Of a stretch of 9,833 nt of DNA, positions 1 to 6,477 are shown one piece after another (position 1 is the stretch's first letter; each line of letters begins with the position of its first letter). The DNA is from JBBATK01 sp046297095 (lineage in GTDB: Bacteria > Bacteroidota > Ignavibacteria > Kapaibacteriales > NICIL-2), in contig JBKCNS010000054.1 of NCBI GenBank assembly GCA_046297095.1, positions 1 through 9,833 on the forward strand. Reading direction: 5' to 3'. The translations under genes and the position numbers were made by a program. The notes beneath the pieces were generated by a model. That model worked only from the letters and a program-made list of their open reading frames with translations, did not search any database and was not told the origin of the DNA.

Positions 1-2
1 TG

Positions 3-74
3 TGATCTCGGGGGGACTTGAACCCACGACCCTCTGATTAAAAGTCAGATGCTCTACCACTGAGCTACGAGATC
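3..74 (-). tRNA. tRNA-Lys (anticodon UUU)
   Basis: Read on the minus strand the 72-nt cloverleaf is complete. The acceptor stem GATCTCG pairs with CGAGATC, the D arm is GCTC...GAGC, and the anticodon stem TCTGA/TCAGA encloses the loop CTTTTAA with anticodon TTT. The T arm is GTGGG/TTCAAGT/CCCCC. The discriminator is A and the next two genomic bases are CA, so a full CCA is not encoded. One oddity is a U-C mismatch at the second pair of the T stem (49-53/61-65). The gene is complete but lies 2 bases from the window edge. The 115 bp between it and the SdpI-family gene show no clear promoter or terminator. Confidence 0.95.
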
Positions 75-189
75 ATCGTGAACAAGGCGCCGGTATTTCG
101 GGCCGCGTCCACTAAAGAGTTGCAAACTTACGGCATGTTGAAGGAACGGCAATGCACTGCTGCTTCGCGGTACTGCGATTCAGCACGTA

Positions 190-609
190 CTAGGTATCGC
201 TCTGCGAGTTGTTTTGCTGCGGTGCCTGCTGCGGTGCCTGCTGCGACGTATGCTGCAGAGCGCCAAAACGTTCGTCTTTGCGAAGCATCATTTCCGTGCG
301 GGCTATCAAGGCAATTCCGCAGGCCACGGCCGACACAATGATATAGGCAACGGGGAAGACCTCGTTTGCTACCGTGTATCCCACTGCCAATCCCACCACT
401 GCCTGTATGGCGCCAAGGCGCATGGATTCGCGTGCGCCAAAAATCTGCGCTGCATCCCATGCCTCCTGGCTCTTCATGGAGGTTGTGGTTCGGTAGCCGT
501 ACAGGAAGTTTCTGTTCTTTGCCGGAAAGGCTTTCATGAGTGCGCCCACAAGCAGGAACAACACTCCCGGAAGCGCCGGTAACACATGCAACAGACTAAA
601 CATATCCAT
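190..609 (-). CDS. SdpI-family small membrane protein
   Basis: This 139-residue integral membrane protein resembles the SdpI family, named for the Bacillus SdpI immunity protein that protects against the SdpC toxin. Most family members outside Bacillus have no proven role. Three hydrophobic segments are visible, at about residues 5-26, 63-81 and 86-104. Between the first two lies the family signature: KNRNFLYGYRT (31-41) followed by SMKSQEAWDAA (44-54). The C-terminal tail is polar and repetitive (QQAPQQAPQQNN, about 123-134), encoded by a 12-bp repeat. I chose the ATG at 609 because the hydrophobic segment begins just after it. A longer open frame runs back to 774, but its N-terminus is cysteine-rich and implausible and overlaps the end of dxs. 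ATG 603 is an alternative. No Shine-Dalgarno sequence is seen. It lies 89 bp downstream of dxs with no terminator between, so readthrough from dxs is possible. No SdpC-like toxin gene is present. It ends in TAG. Confidence 0.8.
   Translation of the reverse strand: MDMFSLLHVLPALPGVLFLLVGALMKAFPAKNRNFLYGYRTTTSMKSQEAWDAAQIFGARESMRLGAIQAVVGLAVGYTVANEVFPVAYIIVSAVACGIALIARTEMMLRKDERFGALQHTSQQAPQQAPQQNNSQSDT
202..247. repeat. 12-bp tandem repeat in the SdpI-family gene's 3' end
   Basis: The unit TGCTGCGGTGCC occurs in tandem, with decayed ends, inside the coding region. On the minus strand it encodes the QQAPQQAPQQ tail. The unit length is a multiple of three, so copy-number changes would alter tail length without shifting the frame. 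Confidence 0.7.
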
Positions 610-698
610 AGCAATTTCAGAGTTGGTGAACTTCGGGGTATGGGGAAGCCATGCCCTCGTAATGATCAGGTGCGCATAAACGCAGCAGCATCGGCTGA

Positions 699-2600
699 TT
701 AAGCTTTGGTGCTCTGCAGTATCTCCTGCGCCACACCGGCAATGCCTGCGGCATCCAGGCGCAGATCGCGCCACAGTTCTTCTTGCGTGCCATGCTCCAC
801 AAACACATCGTCGATACCGTGAATGGTAAGCGTTGTGGCAAATTCGGTGTGCTGTGCCAGGAACTCGGCTACGGCACTACCAAAGCCGCCCTGCTTCTGA
901 CCATCTTCCACCGTGAGAATATGATCGAAGCGCTGCGCGCAATCGAGTATGCATTCTTCGTCCAGCGGCTTGGCAAATCGCGCATTGATAACCTCTGCCT
1001 CTATGCCCTGCGAAGCCAGTATTTCTGCGGCTTCCAGCGCTGCGCCGGTTACCGTTCCAAAGCCCATGATGGCAATGTGTTTGCCGGCACGTAAGGTTTC
1101 GGCTTTGCCCAGCGGCAAGCTCTTCATGGCACCCATCTGCACTCCGCGGGCATTGCCACGCGGATAACGAATACTTACCGGGCCCTTTGTGTAATCGTGG
1201 ATAGCAGAGTAGAGCATGTCGCGCAGTTCTTGCTCATCCTTTGGCGCCATCACTACCATGCCTTGAATGATACGCAGGTACCCGATATCCAATACACCAT
1301 GGTGCGTAGGACCATCGGCACCGACCACACCCGAGCGATCCAGCGCAAACACTACGTGCAAATGTTGTATAGCACAATCGTGCACGATCATGTCGAATGC
1401 GCGCTGCAAGAACGACGAATAGATGGCGCATACCGGCACGATGCCTTGCGTGGCAATACCTGCAGCAAAGGTCACGGCGTGGCCTTCGGCAATACCTACA
1501 TCGAACACGCGCTCGGGGAATGCCTTGGCTACCACATCCATCCCGGTGCCATCCGGCATTGCTGCCGTGATACCGATAATAGATTCTTTTTCCTTCATGC
1601 ACTCTACCAGTGCATCGCCGAATACTTTTTGATAGGTGGGCGGAGGCGCTTTCTCCGGTGGCTTGGAGAGAGACTTGCCCGTGATTTTATCGATCTTACC
1701 TATAGCGTGCAGGAACTGCTTGTCATTCTCTGCATGCACATAGCCCTTGCCCTTTTGAGTCATGGTGTGAAGCAGCACGGGACCATCGACGTCTTTGATT
1801 TGCTCCAGTATGCGCACCAGCTGAAGCACGTTGTGTCCGTTGATAGGACCAAAGTACTTGAAGCCCAGCGACTCGAACAACATTCCCGGTGTGAGCACGG
1901 CTTTGAACCCGTCCTCAATTTTTCCCACCGTGTAGCGAATGCGATCGCCGAGTCCGGACATTTTGTTCGTGGCTTCCTTGAAGTCTTTACGAAGCCGCAT
2001 CGCTGTGGGCTTTGTGAACAGCTCGGTAAAGTAGTTCGAGAGCGCCCATACGTTCGGTGCTATGGACATGTTGTTGTCGTTGAGCACCACAAGCATACTG
2101 CGCCGCTGTATGCCGCAGTTGTTCATTGCTTCGTAGGCCAGGCCGCCGGTCATAGCGCCGTCGCCAATCACTGCCGCTACTTTGTAGGTGTCTTTGTTGA
2201 TGTCGCGCGCAGTGGCAATGCCAAGCGCTGCGCTGATACTCGTGGTGGCATGCCCCGCGCCGAAAACATCGTAGGCACTTTCGCTGCGCTTCAAAAAGCC
2301 GGAGAGCCCGCCGTACTGACGAATAGACGACAACTGATCGCGACGACCGGTGAGGATCTTGTGCGGATATCCCTGGTGACCGGTATCGATAACAATTTTA
2401 TCCTGAGGTGTATCGAACACGTAATGCAATGCAACGGTAAGCTCCACCGTACCCAGGCCGGCACCGAAGTGTCCGCCAATTTTGGTAATGGTGTCCACCA
2501 TGTACTCCCGTACTTCCTCGCATACGCGTGGCAATGCGGAAACAGGGAGGGCACGCAAATCGGCCGTTGAATTTATGTCGAGCAAATACTGGTACTCCAC
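699..2600 (-). CDS. dxs: 1-deoxy-D-xylulose-5-phosphate synthase
   Basis: DXS condenses pyruvate with glyceraldehyde 3-phosphate to 1-deoxy-D-xylulose 5-phosphate. This is the first step of the MEP pathway to isoprenoid precursors and also feeds thiamine and pyridoxal synthesis. It is a cytosolic, thiamine-diphosphate-dependent dimer. The 633-residue product has the usual family length. Visible motifs are DTGHQGYPHK (about 72-81), GHATTS (116-121) and the ThDP/Mg motif GDGAMTGG (146-153) with NDNN about 28 residues on. The catalytic glutamate is in VGIAEGHA (E372), and DRSGVVGADGPTHHG (421-435) and RYPRGNARG (about 478) follow, with a C-terminal transketolase domain ending near VEDGQKQGGFGS. 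I chose GTG 2600 because the protein then begins VEYQYLLDIN, matching the conserved N-terminus of the family, and an AAAGG (2606-2610) lies 5 nt upstream. An in-frame GTG at 2645 is less likely. It lies 106 bp after the adenosyltransferase stop and appears to have its own promoter motif at 2675-2682. Confidence 0.97.
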   Translation of the reverse strand: MEYQYLLDINSTADLRALPVSALPRVCEEVREYMVDTITKIGGHFGAGLGTVELTVALHYVFDTPQDKIVIDTGHQGYPHKILTGRRDQLSSIRQYGGLSGFLKRSESAYDVFGAGHATTSISAALGIATARDINKDTYKVAAVIGDGAMTGGLAYEAMNNCGIQRRSMLVVLNDNNMSIAPNVWALSNYFTELFTKPTAMRLRKDFKEATNKMSGLGDRIRYTVGKIEDGFKAVLTPGMLFESLGFKYFGPINGHNVLQLVRILEQIKDVDGPVLLHTMTQKGKGYVHAENDKQFLHAIGKIDKITGKSLSKPPEKAPPPTYQKVFGDALVECMKEKESIIGITAAMPDGTGMDVVAKAFPERVFDVGIAEGHAVTFAAGIATQGIVPVCAIYSSFLQRAFDMIVHDCAIQHLHVVFALDRSGVVGADGPTHHGVLDIGYLRIIQGMVVMAPKDEQELRDMLYSAIHDYTKGPVSIRYPRGNARGVQMGAMKSLPLGKAETLRAGKHIAIMGFGTVTGAALEAAEILASQGIEAEVINARFAKPLDEECILDCAQRFDHILTVEDGQKQGGFGSAVAEFLAQHTEFATTLTIHGIDDVFVEHGTQEELWRDLRLDAAGIAGVAQEILQSTKA

Positions 2601-2605
2601 GAGAA

Positions 2606-2610
2606 CCTTT
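2606..2610 (-). promoter_or_regulatory. Ribosome binding site deciding the dxs start
   Basis: The minus strand reads AAAGG 5 nt before the GTG at 2600. This is one of only two SD-like sequences noticed in the window, and it favours the shorter GTG start over the GTG at 2645. Confidence 0.5.
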
Positions 2611-2674
2611 GAGCGGTTAAGAAAGAGAGAAGGAACGGCTTGCACAGTCCCGGCTGCGCAAATCCATTACCATG

Positions 2675-2682
2675 CAAAAATA
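2675..2682 (-). promoter_or_regulatory. TATTTTTG promoter element (-7 type) upstream of dxs
   Basis: The minus strand reads TATTTTTG, a perfect fit to the TAnnTTTG -7 element described for Bacteroidota housekeeping promoters. It lies in the 106-bp gap before dxs and would give a leader of about 70 nt. No good TTTG is found at the -33 distance. The palindrome CTTCGAAG directly precedes it. The same 9-mer GCAAAAATA (plus-strand reading) recurs at 4339-4347 and 7970-7978. Confidence 0.45.
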
Positions 2683-2706
2683 CTTCGAAGCAATGCTCTG
2701 CAGTGC

Positions 2707-3258
2707 TTATGGTTTCCACGGCACGTCTTCGATTCCCTGCACATGATTCGCCAAGCGAGCGGCGGTGAACAGGTAATCGGAACAACGATTCAGGAACTTC
2801 ACCACATAATTGCCGATATCCTCACGAGCGGCTAAGCTCACCGTGAGGCGTTCGGCCCTGCGGCACACGGTGCGCGCCACATGCAGATGTGCTGCGGCAT
2901 GGCTTCCGCCGGGCAGAATAAAATTTTTCAACGGCGCAAGCTGCTCGTCGTACGCATCAATACAGACCTCCAGCCACGCCACATGCGATTCATCCACACG
3001 CGGGATGGCATAGGCGGGAGCGGGATGCAGTGGAGTAGCCAAATCGCTACCCAGAGTAAACAGCAACGAACTAAGCTTGGCAATATCCTCGCTGAGCGGC
3101 TCCATGCCTGCGTGTAAGCGCACCACACCCAGCACAGCGTTCAGCTCGTCAACCGTTCCGTATGCTTCTATACGCAAGTCGGCTTTGGAACAACGCTGAC
3201 CGCCAAACAATCCTGTTTCGCCGGCATCACCGGTTTTTGTGTAAATCTTCAGAGCCAT
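2707..3258 (-). CDS. pduO: PduO-type ATP:cob(I)alamin adenosyltransferase
   Basis: This enzyme transfers the adenosyl group of ATP to cob(I)alamin to give adenosylcobalamin. That is the cofactor of enzymes such as methylmalonyl-CoA mutase or class II ribonucleotide reductase, none of which is encoded here. The 183-residue protein matches the single-domain PduO/MMAB family. The N-terminal ATP loop TKTGD is at 7-11, followed by GGQR (19-22) and YGTVDELN (33-40). FILPGG is at about 113-118, RTVCRRAER at 129-137 and LNRCSDYLF at 156-164. The family usually has LNRLSDYLF, so cysteine replaces a hydrophobic residue. I chose ATG 3258 because MALKIYTKTGD is the normal family start. The in-frame start 15 bases upstream adds only five residues. 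No SD is seen. The 286-bp leader region upstream holds an 11-bp tandem repeat, a dyad and a weak promoter candidate. I saw no recognisable cobalamin riboswitch core in it, though I could not run a covariance model. Confidence 0.93.
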   Translation of the reverse strand: MALKIYTKTGDAGETGLFGGQRCSKADLRIEAYGTVDELNAVLGVVRLHAGMEPLSEDIAKLSSLLFTLGSDLATPLHPAPAYAIPRVDESHVAWLEVCIDAYDEQLAPLKNFILPGGSHAAAHLHVARTVCRRAERLTVSLAAREDIGNYVVKFLNRCSDYLFTAARLANHVQGIEDVPWKP

Positions 3259-3317
3259 AAAGTCATTTCGCAAAGAGTGAAGACCGTCCGCTGTGTTGTG
3301 AACCTCACACTACAACA

Positions 3318-3384
3318 CCGTCGCCCTTGAGCTGCACATGAGCTGCACATGAGTCGCACATGAGCCGCCCTTGAGCTACCCTCG
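3318..3384. repeat. Degenerate 11-bp tandem repeat upstream of the adenosyltransferase gene
   Basis: About five units of the pattern GAGCTGCACAT start at 3329, 3340, 3351, 3362 and 3373. The first two are identical (GAGCTGCACAT), the third is GAGTCGCACAT, the fourth GAGCCGCCCTT and the fifth GAGCTACCCTC, with GAG beginning a further copy. A decayed unit (3318-3328) precedes them. The 11-bp period is close to one helical turn. The array lies 60-125 bp upstream of the start codon, inside the presumed leader. Confidence 0.75.
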
Positions 3385-3387
3385 AGA

Positions 3388-3418
3388 GATTCACGAGAAG
3401 GTCAAGTGCACGTGAATC
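3388..3418. repeat. 8-bp inverted repeat (dyad) in the adenosyltransferase leader
   Basis: GATTCACG (3388-3395) and CGTGAATC (3411-3418) are perfect inverted copies separated by 15 bp. No T-run follows on either strand, so it is not an intrinsic terminator. Its position next to the candidate promoter at 3424-3451 would suit an operator or a 5' mRNA hairpin. This role is inference. Confidence 0.5.
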
Positions 3419-3423
3419 AGCAC

Positions 3424-3451
3424 ATCATAGTGCGGGTGTGGACAATGCAAA
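3424..3451 (-). promoter_or_regulatory. Weak promoter candidate for the adenosyltransferase gene
   Basis: The minus strand reads TTTGCA (3446-3451), a 16-bp spacer, then TATGAT (3424-3429). The second hexamer is 5/6 to TATAAT. The first also contains the TTTG of Bacteroidota promoters, but the downstream element does not fit TAnnTTTG well. Transcription would start near the dyad at 3388-3418. This is a sequence match only. Confidence 0.25.
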
Positions 3452-3544
3452 GCAAACGATTTGGTCGGGGTAATAGTGCAGATGTTGAAAAGAAATGACC
3501 CTCGCGCAGGCTAATCGGTGAATTGCAAAGGAGTGCAGCACTAC

Positions 3545-4318
3545 CTACATAAACCTATCGATAAACTCTTTCACCACCGGATCTGTGCACGAGCGCAGTT
3601 CTTCGGCCGTGCCTTCAAACTGCACCTTGCCTTCGTGCAGCATGGCCACATGGTGCGCAATGTGAAACACAGAGAACATGTCGTGCGTGATCACCAGCGA
3701 TGTAACGTTCAATGTTTGCTGTAGATCGCGAATAAGAAAATCGATTTGCTCGGAGGTTACGGGATCGAGTCCGGTGGTTGGCTCGTCGTAAAAAATATAC
3801 TGCGGGCTTCCTACCAATGCGCGCGCCACGCCCACACGTTTTCTCATACCGCCGGAAAGGTCCGATGGTTTTTTATCCCGAAGGATGGCATATTCTTTTT
3901 CGTAGGCGGGCGAGCCGTTGTCCGTGAGCTCGGGTAACAGGCGCACAGCCGAGAGCACGCGCCGCGCCTCTGCATCCAGAACTTTTTCGTTGCGCTCACC
4001 GTGTTCGTACAAGCTGATCACCACATTTTCCCACACGGTTAACGAGTCGAACAGCGCTGCACCCTGAAACACATATCCCATGCGCTGACGCATCGAAAAA
4101 AGTTCGTCGCGGTTCATGGTTGCCACAACATCGCCGTCTACAGCTACATCACCGGAGTCGGCTTCCAGCAGCCCCACGATATGTTTGAGCAACACACTTT
4201 TGCCGCTACCGGATTTTCCAATGATACACGTGGTGCGTCCGTTGGGAATGGTGAGCGATACATCGCGAAGCACCTGCTTCGGTCCGAACGACTTTGTAAG
4301 ATTGCGTAGTTCTATCAT
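3545..4318 (-). CDS. ABC transporter ATP-binding protein, MlaF-type
   Basis: This 257-residue cytoplasmic ATPase resembles the MlaF/Ttg2A group, which energises MlaE-type permeases moving phospholipid or related lipids between membranes. Walker A GKSGSGKS is at 34-41. The segment FQGAALFDSLTVWENV (84-99, Q-loop Q85) is typical of the MlaF group. The signature LSGGMRKR is at 154-161, Walker B IFYDE at 175-179 and the switch histidine in ITHD at H212. Between the helical domain and the signature, about residues 132-150 form a charged stretch (NGSPAYEKEYAILRDKK) that looks longer than usual in MlaF relatives. I chose ATG 4318 (MIELRNLTKSFG) because it matches the normal start. An upstream start at 4342 would add eight residues across the promoter-like element. 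No permease (MlaE) or MCE-domain (MlaD) gene is adjacent, so the transporter assignment is by ATPase type only. It ends in TAG. Confidence 0.85.
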   Translation of the reverse strand: MIELRNLTKSFGPKQVLRDVSLTIPNGRTTCIIGKSGSGKSVLLKHIVGLLEADSGDVAVDGDVVATMNRDELFSMRQRMGYVFQGAALFDSLTVWENVVISLYEHGERNEKVLDAEARRVLSAVRLLPELTDNGSPAYEKEYAILRDKKPSDLSGGMRKRVGVARALVGSPQYIFYDEPTTGLDPVTSEQIDFLIRDLQQTLNVTSLVITHDMFSVFHIAHHVAMLHEGKVQFEGTAEELRSCTDPVVKEFIDRFM

Positions 4319-4324
4319 CTGGCG

Positions 4325-4341
4325 TGCACAAGTAATGTGCA
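4325..4341. promoter_or_regulatory. Operator-like dyad at the MlaF-type gene start
   Basis: TGCACA (4325-4330) and TGTGCA (4336-4341) form a perfect 6-bp inverted repeat with a 5-bp centre. It lies between the candidate -7 element and the start codon and touches that element, a position suited to a repressor site. No regulator family is assigned. Confidence 0.4.
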
Positions 4342-4347
4342 AAAATA
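4340..4347 (-). promoter_or_regulatory. TATTTTTG promoter element (-7 type) upstream of the MlaF-type gene
   Basis: The minus strand reads TATTTTTG, matching TAnnTTTG, 21 bp before the ATG at 4318. This predicts a short leader. It is the second of three identical GCAAAAATA contexts in the window. The -33 region lacks a clear TTTG. Confidence 0.45.
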
Positions 4348-4392
4348 CGTAGGCGGCCCGTAGGCACAGGGAATGCTCATGGTTGCCGTCGG

Positions 4393-4465
4393 CTTTGCGG
4401 GGTATTGCGGGTTACTGCGGTTACTGCGGTAGCTGCCGTAGCTGCGGTAACTGAAGTGACTCGGC
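4393..4465. repeat. Degenerate 9-bp tandem repeat between the two ABC ATPase genes
   Basis: From 4412 the units are TTACTGCGG, TTACTGCGG, TAGCTGCCG, TAGCTGCGG, TAACTGAAG and TGACTCGGC, preceded by decayed copies back to about 4393. The array fills most of the gap between the peptide ABC ATPase stop (4483) and the MlaF-type promoter motif. It is non-coding on the minus strand as far as I can see. Confidence 0.7.
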
Positions 4466-4482
4466 AGGTACAACGTGCCCGG

Positions 4483-6267
4483 TTAAGCCGCGCGCATGCG
4501 CTTGCGGATGGACTCCACCGTTCCTTCGGGAATGGCGCGTATCAGGCTGCGCGTGTACTCCTGCTGTGGCGAGTTGTAGATCTCTGCCGCAGAGCCGGTT
4601 TCGATGATCTTACCTTGATTCATCACCGCGATGCGATCGCTGATAAACTTCACCACACTGAGGTCGTGAGAGATAAAGATGTACGTAAGCTTGAACTCCT
4701 CGCGAAGCGCCACGAGCAAATTGAGCACCTGCGCTTGAATAGATACATCGAGCGCGCTCACCGACTCATCGCAAATCAAAAACGAGGGCTGCAATGCCAA
4801 TGCTCGCGCAATACAAATGCGCTGGCGCTGGCCGCCGCTGAACTCGTGCGGATAATTATAGAAATGGCGCGATTCCATTTGCACCTTGTTCAGCAAATAC
4901 ATCACATGTTCTTTGCGCTCTTTGTCTCCGGCCATCACATTGTGCACGCGCATCACTTCCATAATGGCACTGCCCACAGAGAGGCGCGGATTCAGCGATG
5001 AATAGGGATCCTGAAAGATGATCTGAAAATCTTTGCGCATGGCTTTTAATGCATCGGCACTAAGGGCGCGCACATCTTTACCCTGAAAAGTAACCGTGCC
5101 GGCAGTGGGCTCTATAAGGCGCAGTATTGCTCGGCCGGTGGTTGTTTTACCGCAACCGCTTTCGCCCACCAAGCCCAGTGTCTCTCCGCGTTTTACGTTG
5201 AAGGAAATATCATCCACAGCTTTTACCCAGCCGGTGGTGCGGCTAAATACGCCGGTGCGAATGGGGAAGTGCACTTGCAAATTCTCCACGTTCAGCAAGG
5301 GCTCTTGGGCGGCAAAGGCAGCGTTGCGTGCGGCAATTTCTTCGGGCAGAATTTCCACTTCTTCGATGCGTTCGTGCACACTGATACGAGCGCGTTCCAC
5401 GATACTTCCGTCTTCTTTTTCCTCCATGAAATCTTTCACGGTGGGGAGTATGCGAAGTTTCTTGTCCAGTCGCGGGCGGCAAGCCAGCAGCCCTTTGGTG
5501 TAGGGATGTTGGGGGTTCTCGAAAATCTCTTGCACCGAGCCCTGCTCCACAATGTTTCCTTTGTACATCACGATGATGTCGTCGGCGATGTCGGCAATCA
5601 CGCCAAGGTCGTGCGTGATAAACATCAAGCTCATGTTGTGTTTGATCTGCAAGTCGCGCATCAGCCGCAGTATCGTGGCTTGAACGGTTACGTCGAGAGC
5701 AGTAGTGGGTTCGTCGGCAATAAGAATATCCGGATTGCAGGACATTGCCATAGCAATCATCACACGTTGCTTCTGTCCGCCGGAGAGCTGGTGCGGATAC
5801 TGGTCGATCATTGTTTCGGGCCGAGGCAGCTGCACTTCGTGCAAGAGTTGCAAGGTGCGCTCGCGAGCTTCCTGCTTACTTACTTTTTGGTGCAACATGA
5901 TCGCTTCCATGATTTGATCACCGCAGCGAAACACCGGGTTCAGCGACGTCATCGGCTCTTGAAAAATCATGGCAATGCGGTTGCCGCGATACGAGCGCAT
6001 GGCATCTTCCGGCAGAGTAAGCAGATCGGTAGTGGAGCCATCCTTCTCGCTGAAGAGAATCTGTCCGCCGGTAATTTTTCCCGGAGGATCCGGTATCAAT
6101 CGCATCACCGAGAGCGAGGTAACCGATTTACCCGAACCGGACTCGCCCACAATACCCAAGGTTTTTCCGCGACGCACCTGGAACGATACATTGTTCACGG
6201 CACGCATAGTGTAATGCTCTGTGCGGAATTCGGTAACAAGATTACGAACGTCGAGTACGAGTGACAT
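4483..6267 (-). CDS. Fused oligopeptide/dipeptide ABC transporter ATPase (OppD-OppF type)
   Basis: One 594-residue polypeptide carries both ATPase domains of a peptide importer, like OppD and OppF or DppD and DppF joined. Domain 1 has Walker A GESGSGKS (41-48), signature LSGGQKQR (161-168), Walker B ILIADEPTTALD (181-192) and switch ITHD (217-220). It ends with the OppD-type segment NPQHPYTKGLLACRP (252-266), which in the family precedes a C-terminal Fe-S or peptide-specific region. A charged linker spans about 274-321. Domain 2 has Walker A GESGCGKT (368-375), signature FSGGQRQR (476-483), Walker B FLICDE (496-501) and switch ISHD (532-535). Both domains look catalytically intact. I chose ATG 6267 (MSLVLDVRNLV), the usual family start. 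ATG 6309 would add 14 residues, and that codon arises from a tandem repeat unit. No SD is visible. No permease or binding-protein gene is in the window. Peptides are the likely substrate, but nickel or sugar importers share this ATPase type. Confidence 0.9.
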   Translation of the reverse strand: MSLVLDVRNLVTEFRTEHYTMRAVNNVSFQVRRGKTLGIVGESGSGKSVTSLSVMRLIPDPPGKITGGQILFSEKDGSTTDLLTLPEDAMRSYRGNRIAMIFQEPMTSLNPVFRCGDQIMEAIMLHQKVSKQEARERTLQLLHEVQLPRPETMIDQYPHQLSGGQKQRVMIAMAMSCNPDILIADEPTTALDVTVQATILRLMRDLQIKHNMSLMFITHDLGVIADIADDIIVMYKGNIVEQGSVQEIFENPQHPYTKGLLACRPRLDKKLRILPTVKDFMEEKEDGSIVERARISVHERIEEVEILPEEIAARNAAFAAQEPLLNVENLQVHFPIRTGVFSRTTGWVKAVDDISFNVKRGETLGLVGESGCGKTTTGRAILRLIEPTAGTVTFQGKDVRALSADALKAMRKDFQIIFQDPYSSLNPRLSVGSAIMEVMRVHNVMAGDKERKEHVMYLLNKVQMESRHFYNYPHEFSGGQRQRICIARALALQPSFLICDESVSALDVSIQAQVLNLLVALREEFKLTYIFISHDLSVVKFISDRIAVMNQGKIIETGSAAEIYNSPQQEYTRSLIRAIPEGTVESIRKRMRAA

Positions 6268-6306
6268 GTGCGGAAGGATGCGTGAATAAAAACCCTGCTC
6301 TAGTGC

Positions 6307-6381
6307 CATGCTCTACGTTGTTCAAAACAACCATGCTTTGCGCTGTTCAAAACAACCATGCTCTGCACCGCTCAAAATAGC
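6307..6381. repeat. Three 25-bp tandem repeats upstream of the peptide ABC ATPase gene
   Basis: Units are at 6307-6331, 6332-6356 and 6357-6381, each starting CATGCT. Units 1 and 2 agree at 22 of 25 positions, units 2 and 3 at 19 of 25. Unit 1 holds a perfect hairpin GTTGTT-CAA-AACAAC (6317-6331); unit 2 keeps it with one mismatch and unit 3 has lost it. The array lies 40-115 bp upstream of the ATG at 6267, between the hmgA terminator and the gene, so it occupies the promoter or leader region. On the minus strand unit 3 reads GCTATTTTGAG, one base short of the TATTTTTG element seen elsewhere. Confidence 0.85.
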
Positions 6382-6398
6382 AGTAGCGGAGCAGGTAG

Positions 6399-6438
6399 AA
6401 AAACAAATGCGACTCACGTTCTATGAACGGAGTCGCAT
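6399..6438 (-). terminator. Intrinsic terminator of hmgA
   Basis: On the minus strand, 39 bp after the hmgA stop codon, ATGCGACTC pairs perfectly with GAGTCGCAT. Inside that, CGTTC pairs with GAACG across a 3-nt loop (ATA), with one bulged T between the two helices. The hairpin (6407-6438) is followed directly by TTGTTTTT (6399-6406). This is the clearest terminator in the window. It separates hmgA from the peptide ABC ATPase gene, which must therefore have its own promoter in 6268-6398. Confidence 0.9.
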
Positions 6439-6477
6439 GGTATTCATCGGCTCACCTTCCAGATCGCACGGGCGGAA

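Noticed and set aside
190..774. Longer start at 774 for the SdpI-family gene
   Set aside because: The extra 55 residues are Cys- and Arg-rich, overlap dxs and have no family counterpart.
1197..2570. Long plus-strand open frame (457 codons) opposite dxs
   Set aside because: It is fully antisense to a well-conserved dxs. The translation is rich in His, Cys and Arg, has no family motif and no plausible start context.
3318..3384. Tandem 11-bp units as a CRISPR array
   Set aside because: Units are contiguous, far too short and without spacers; no cas genes are present.
5269..6264. Plus-strand open frame (331 codons) opposite the peptide ABC ATPase
   Set aside because: Mirror of the real gene: its composition is that of an antisense frame and both ATPase domains on the minus strand are intact.
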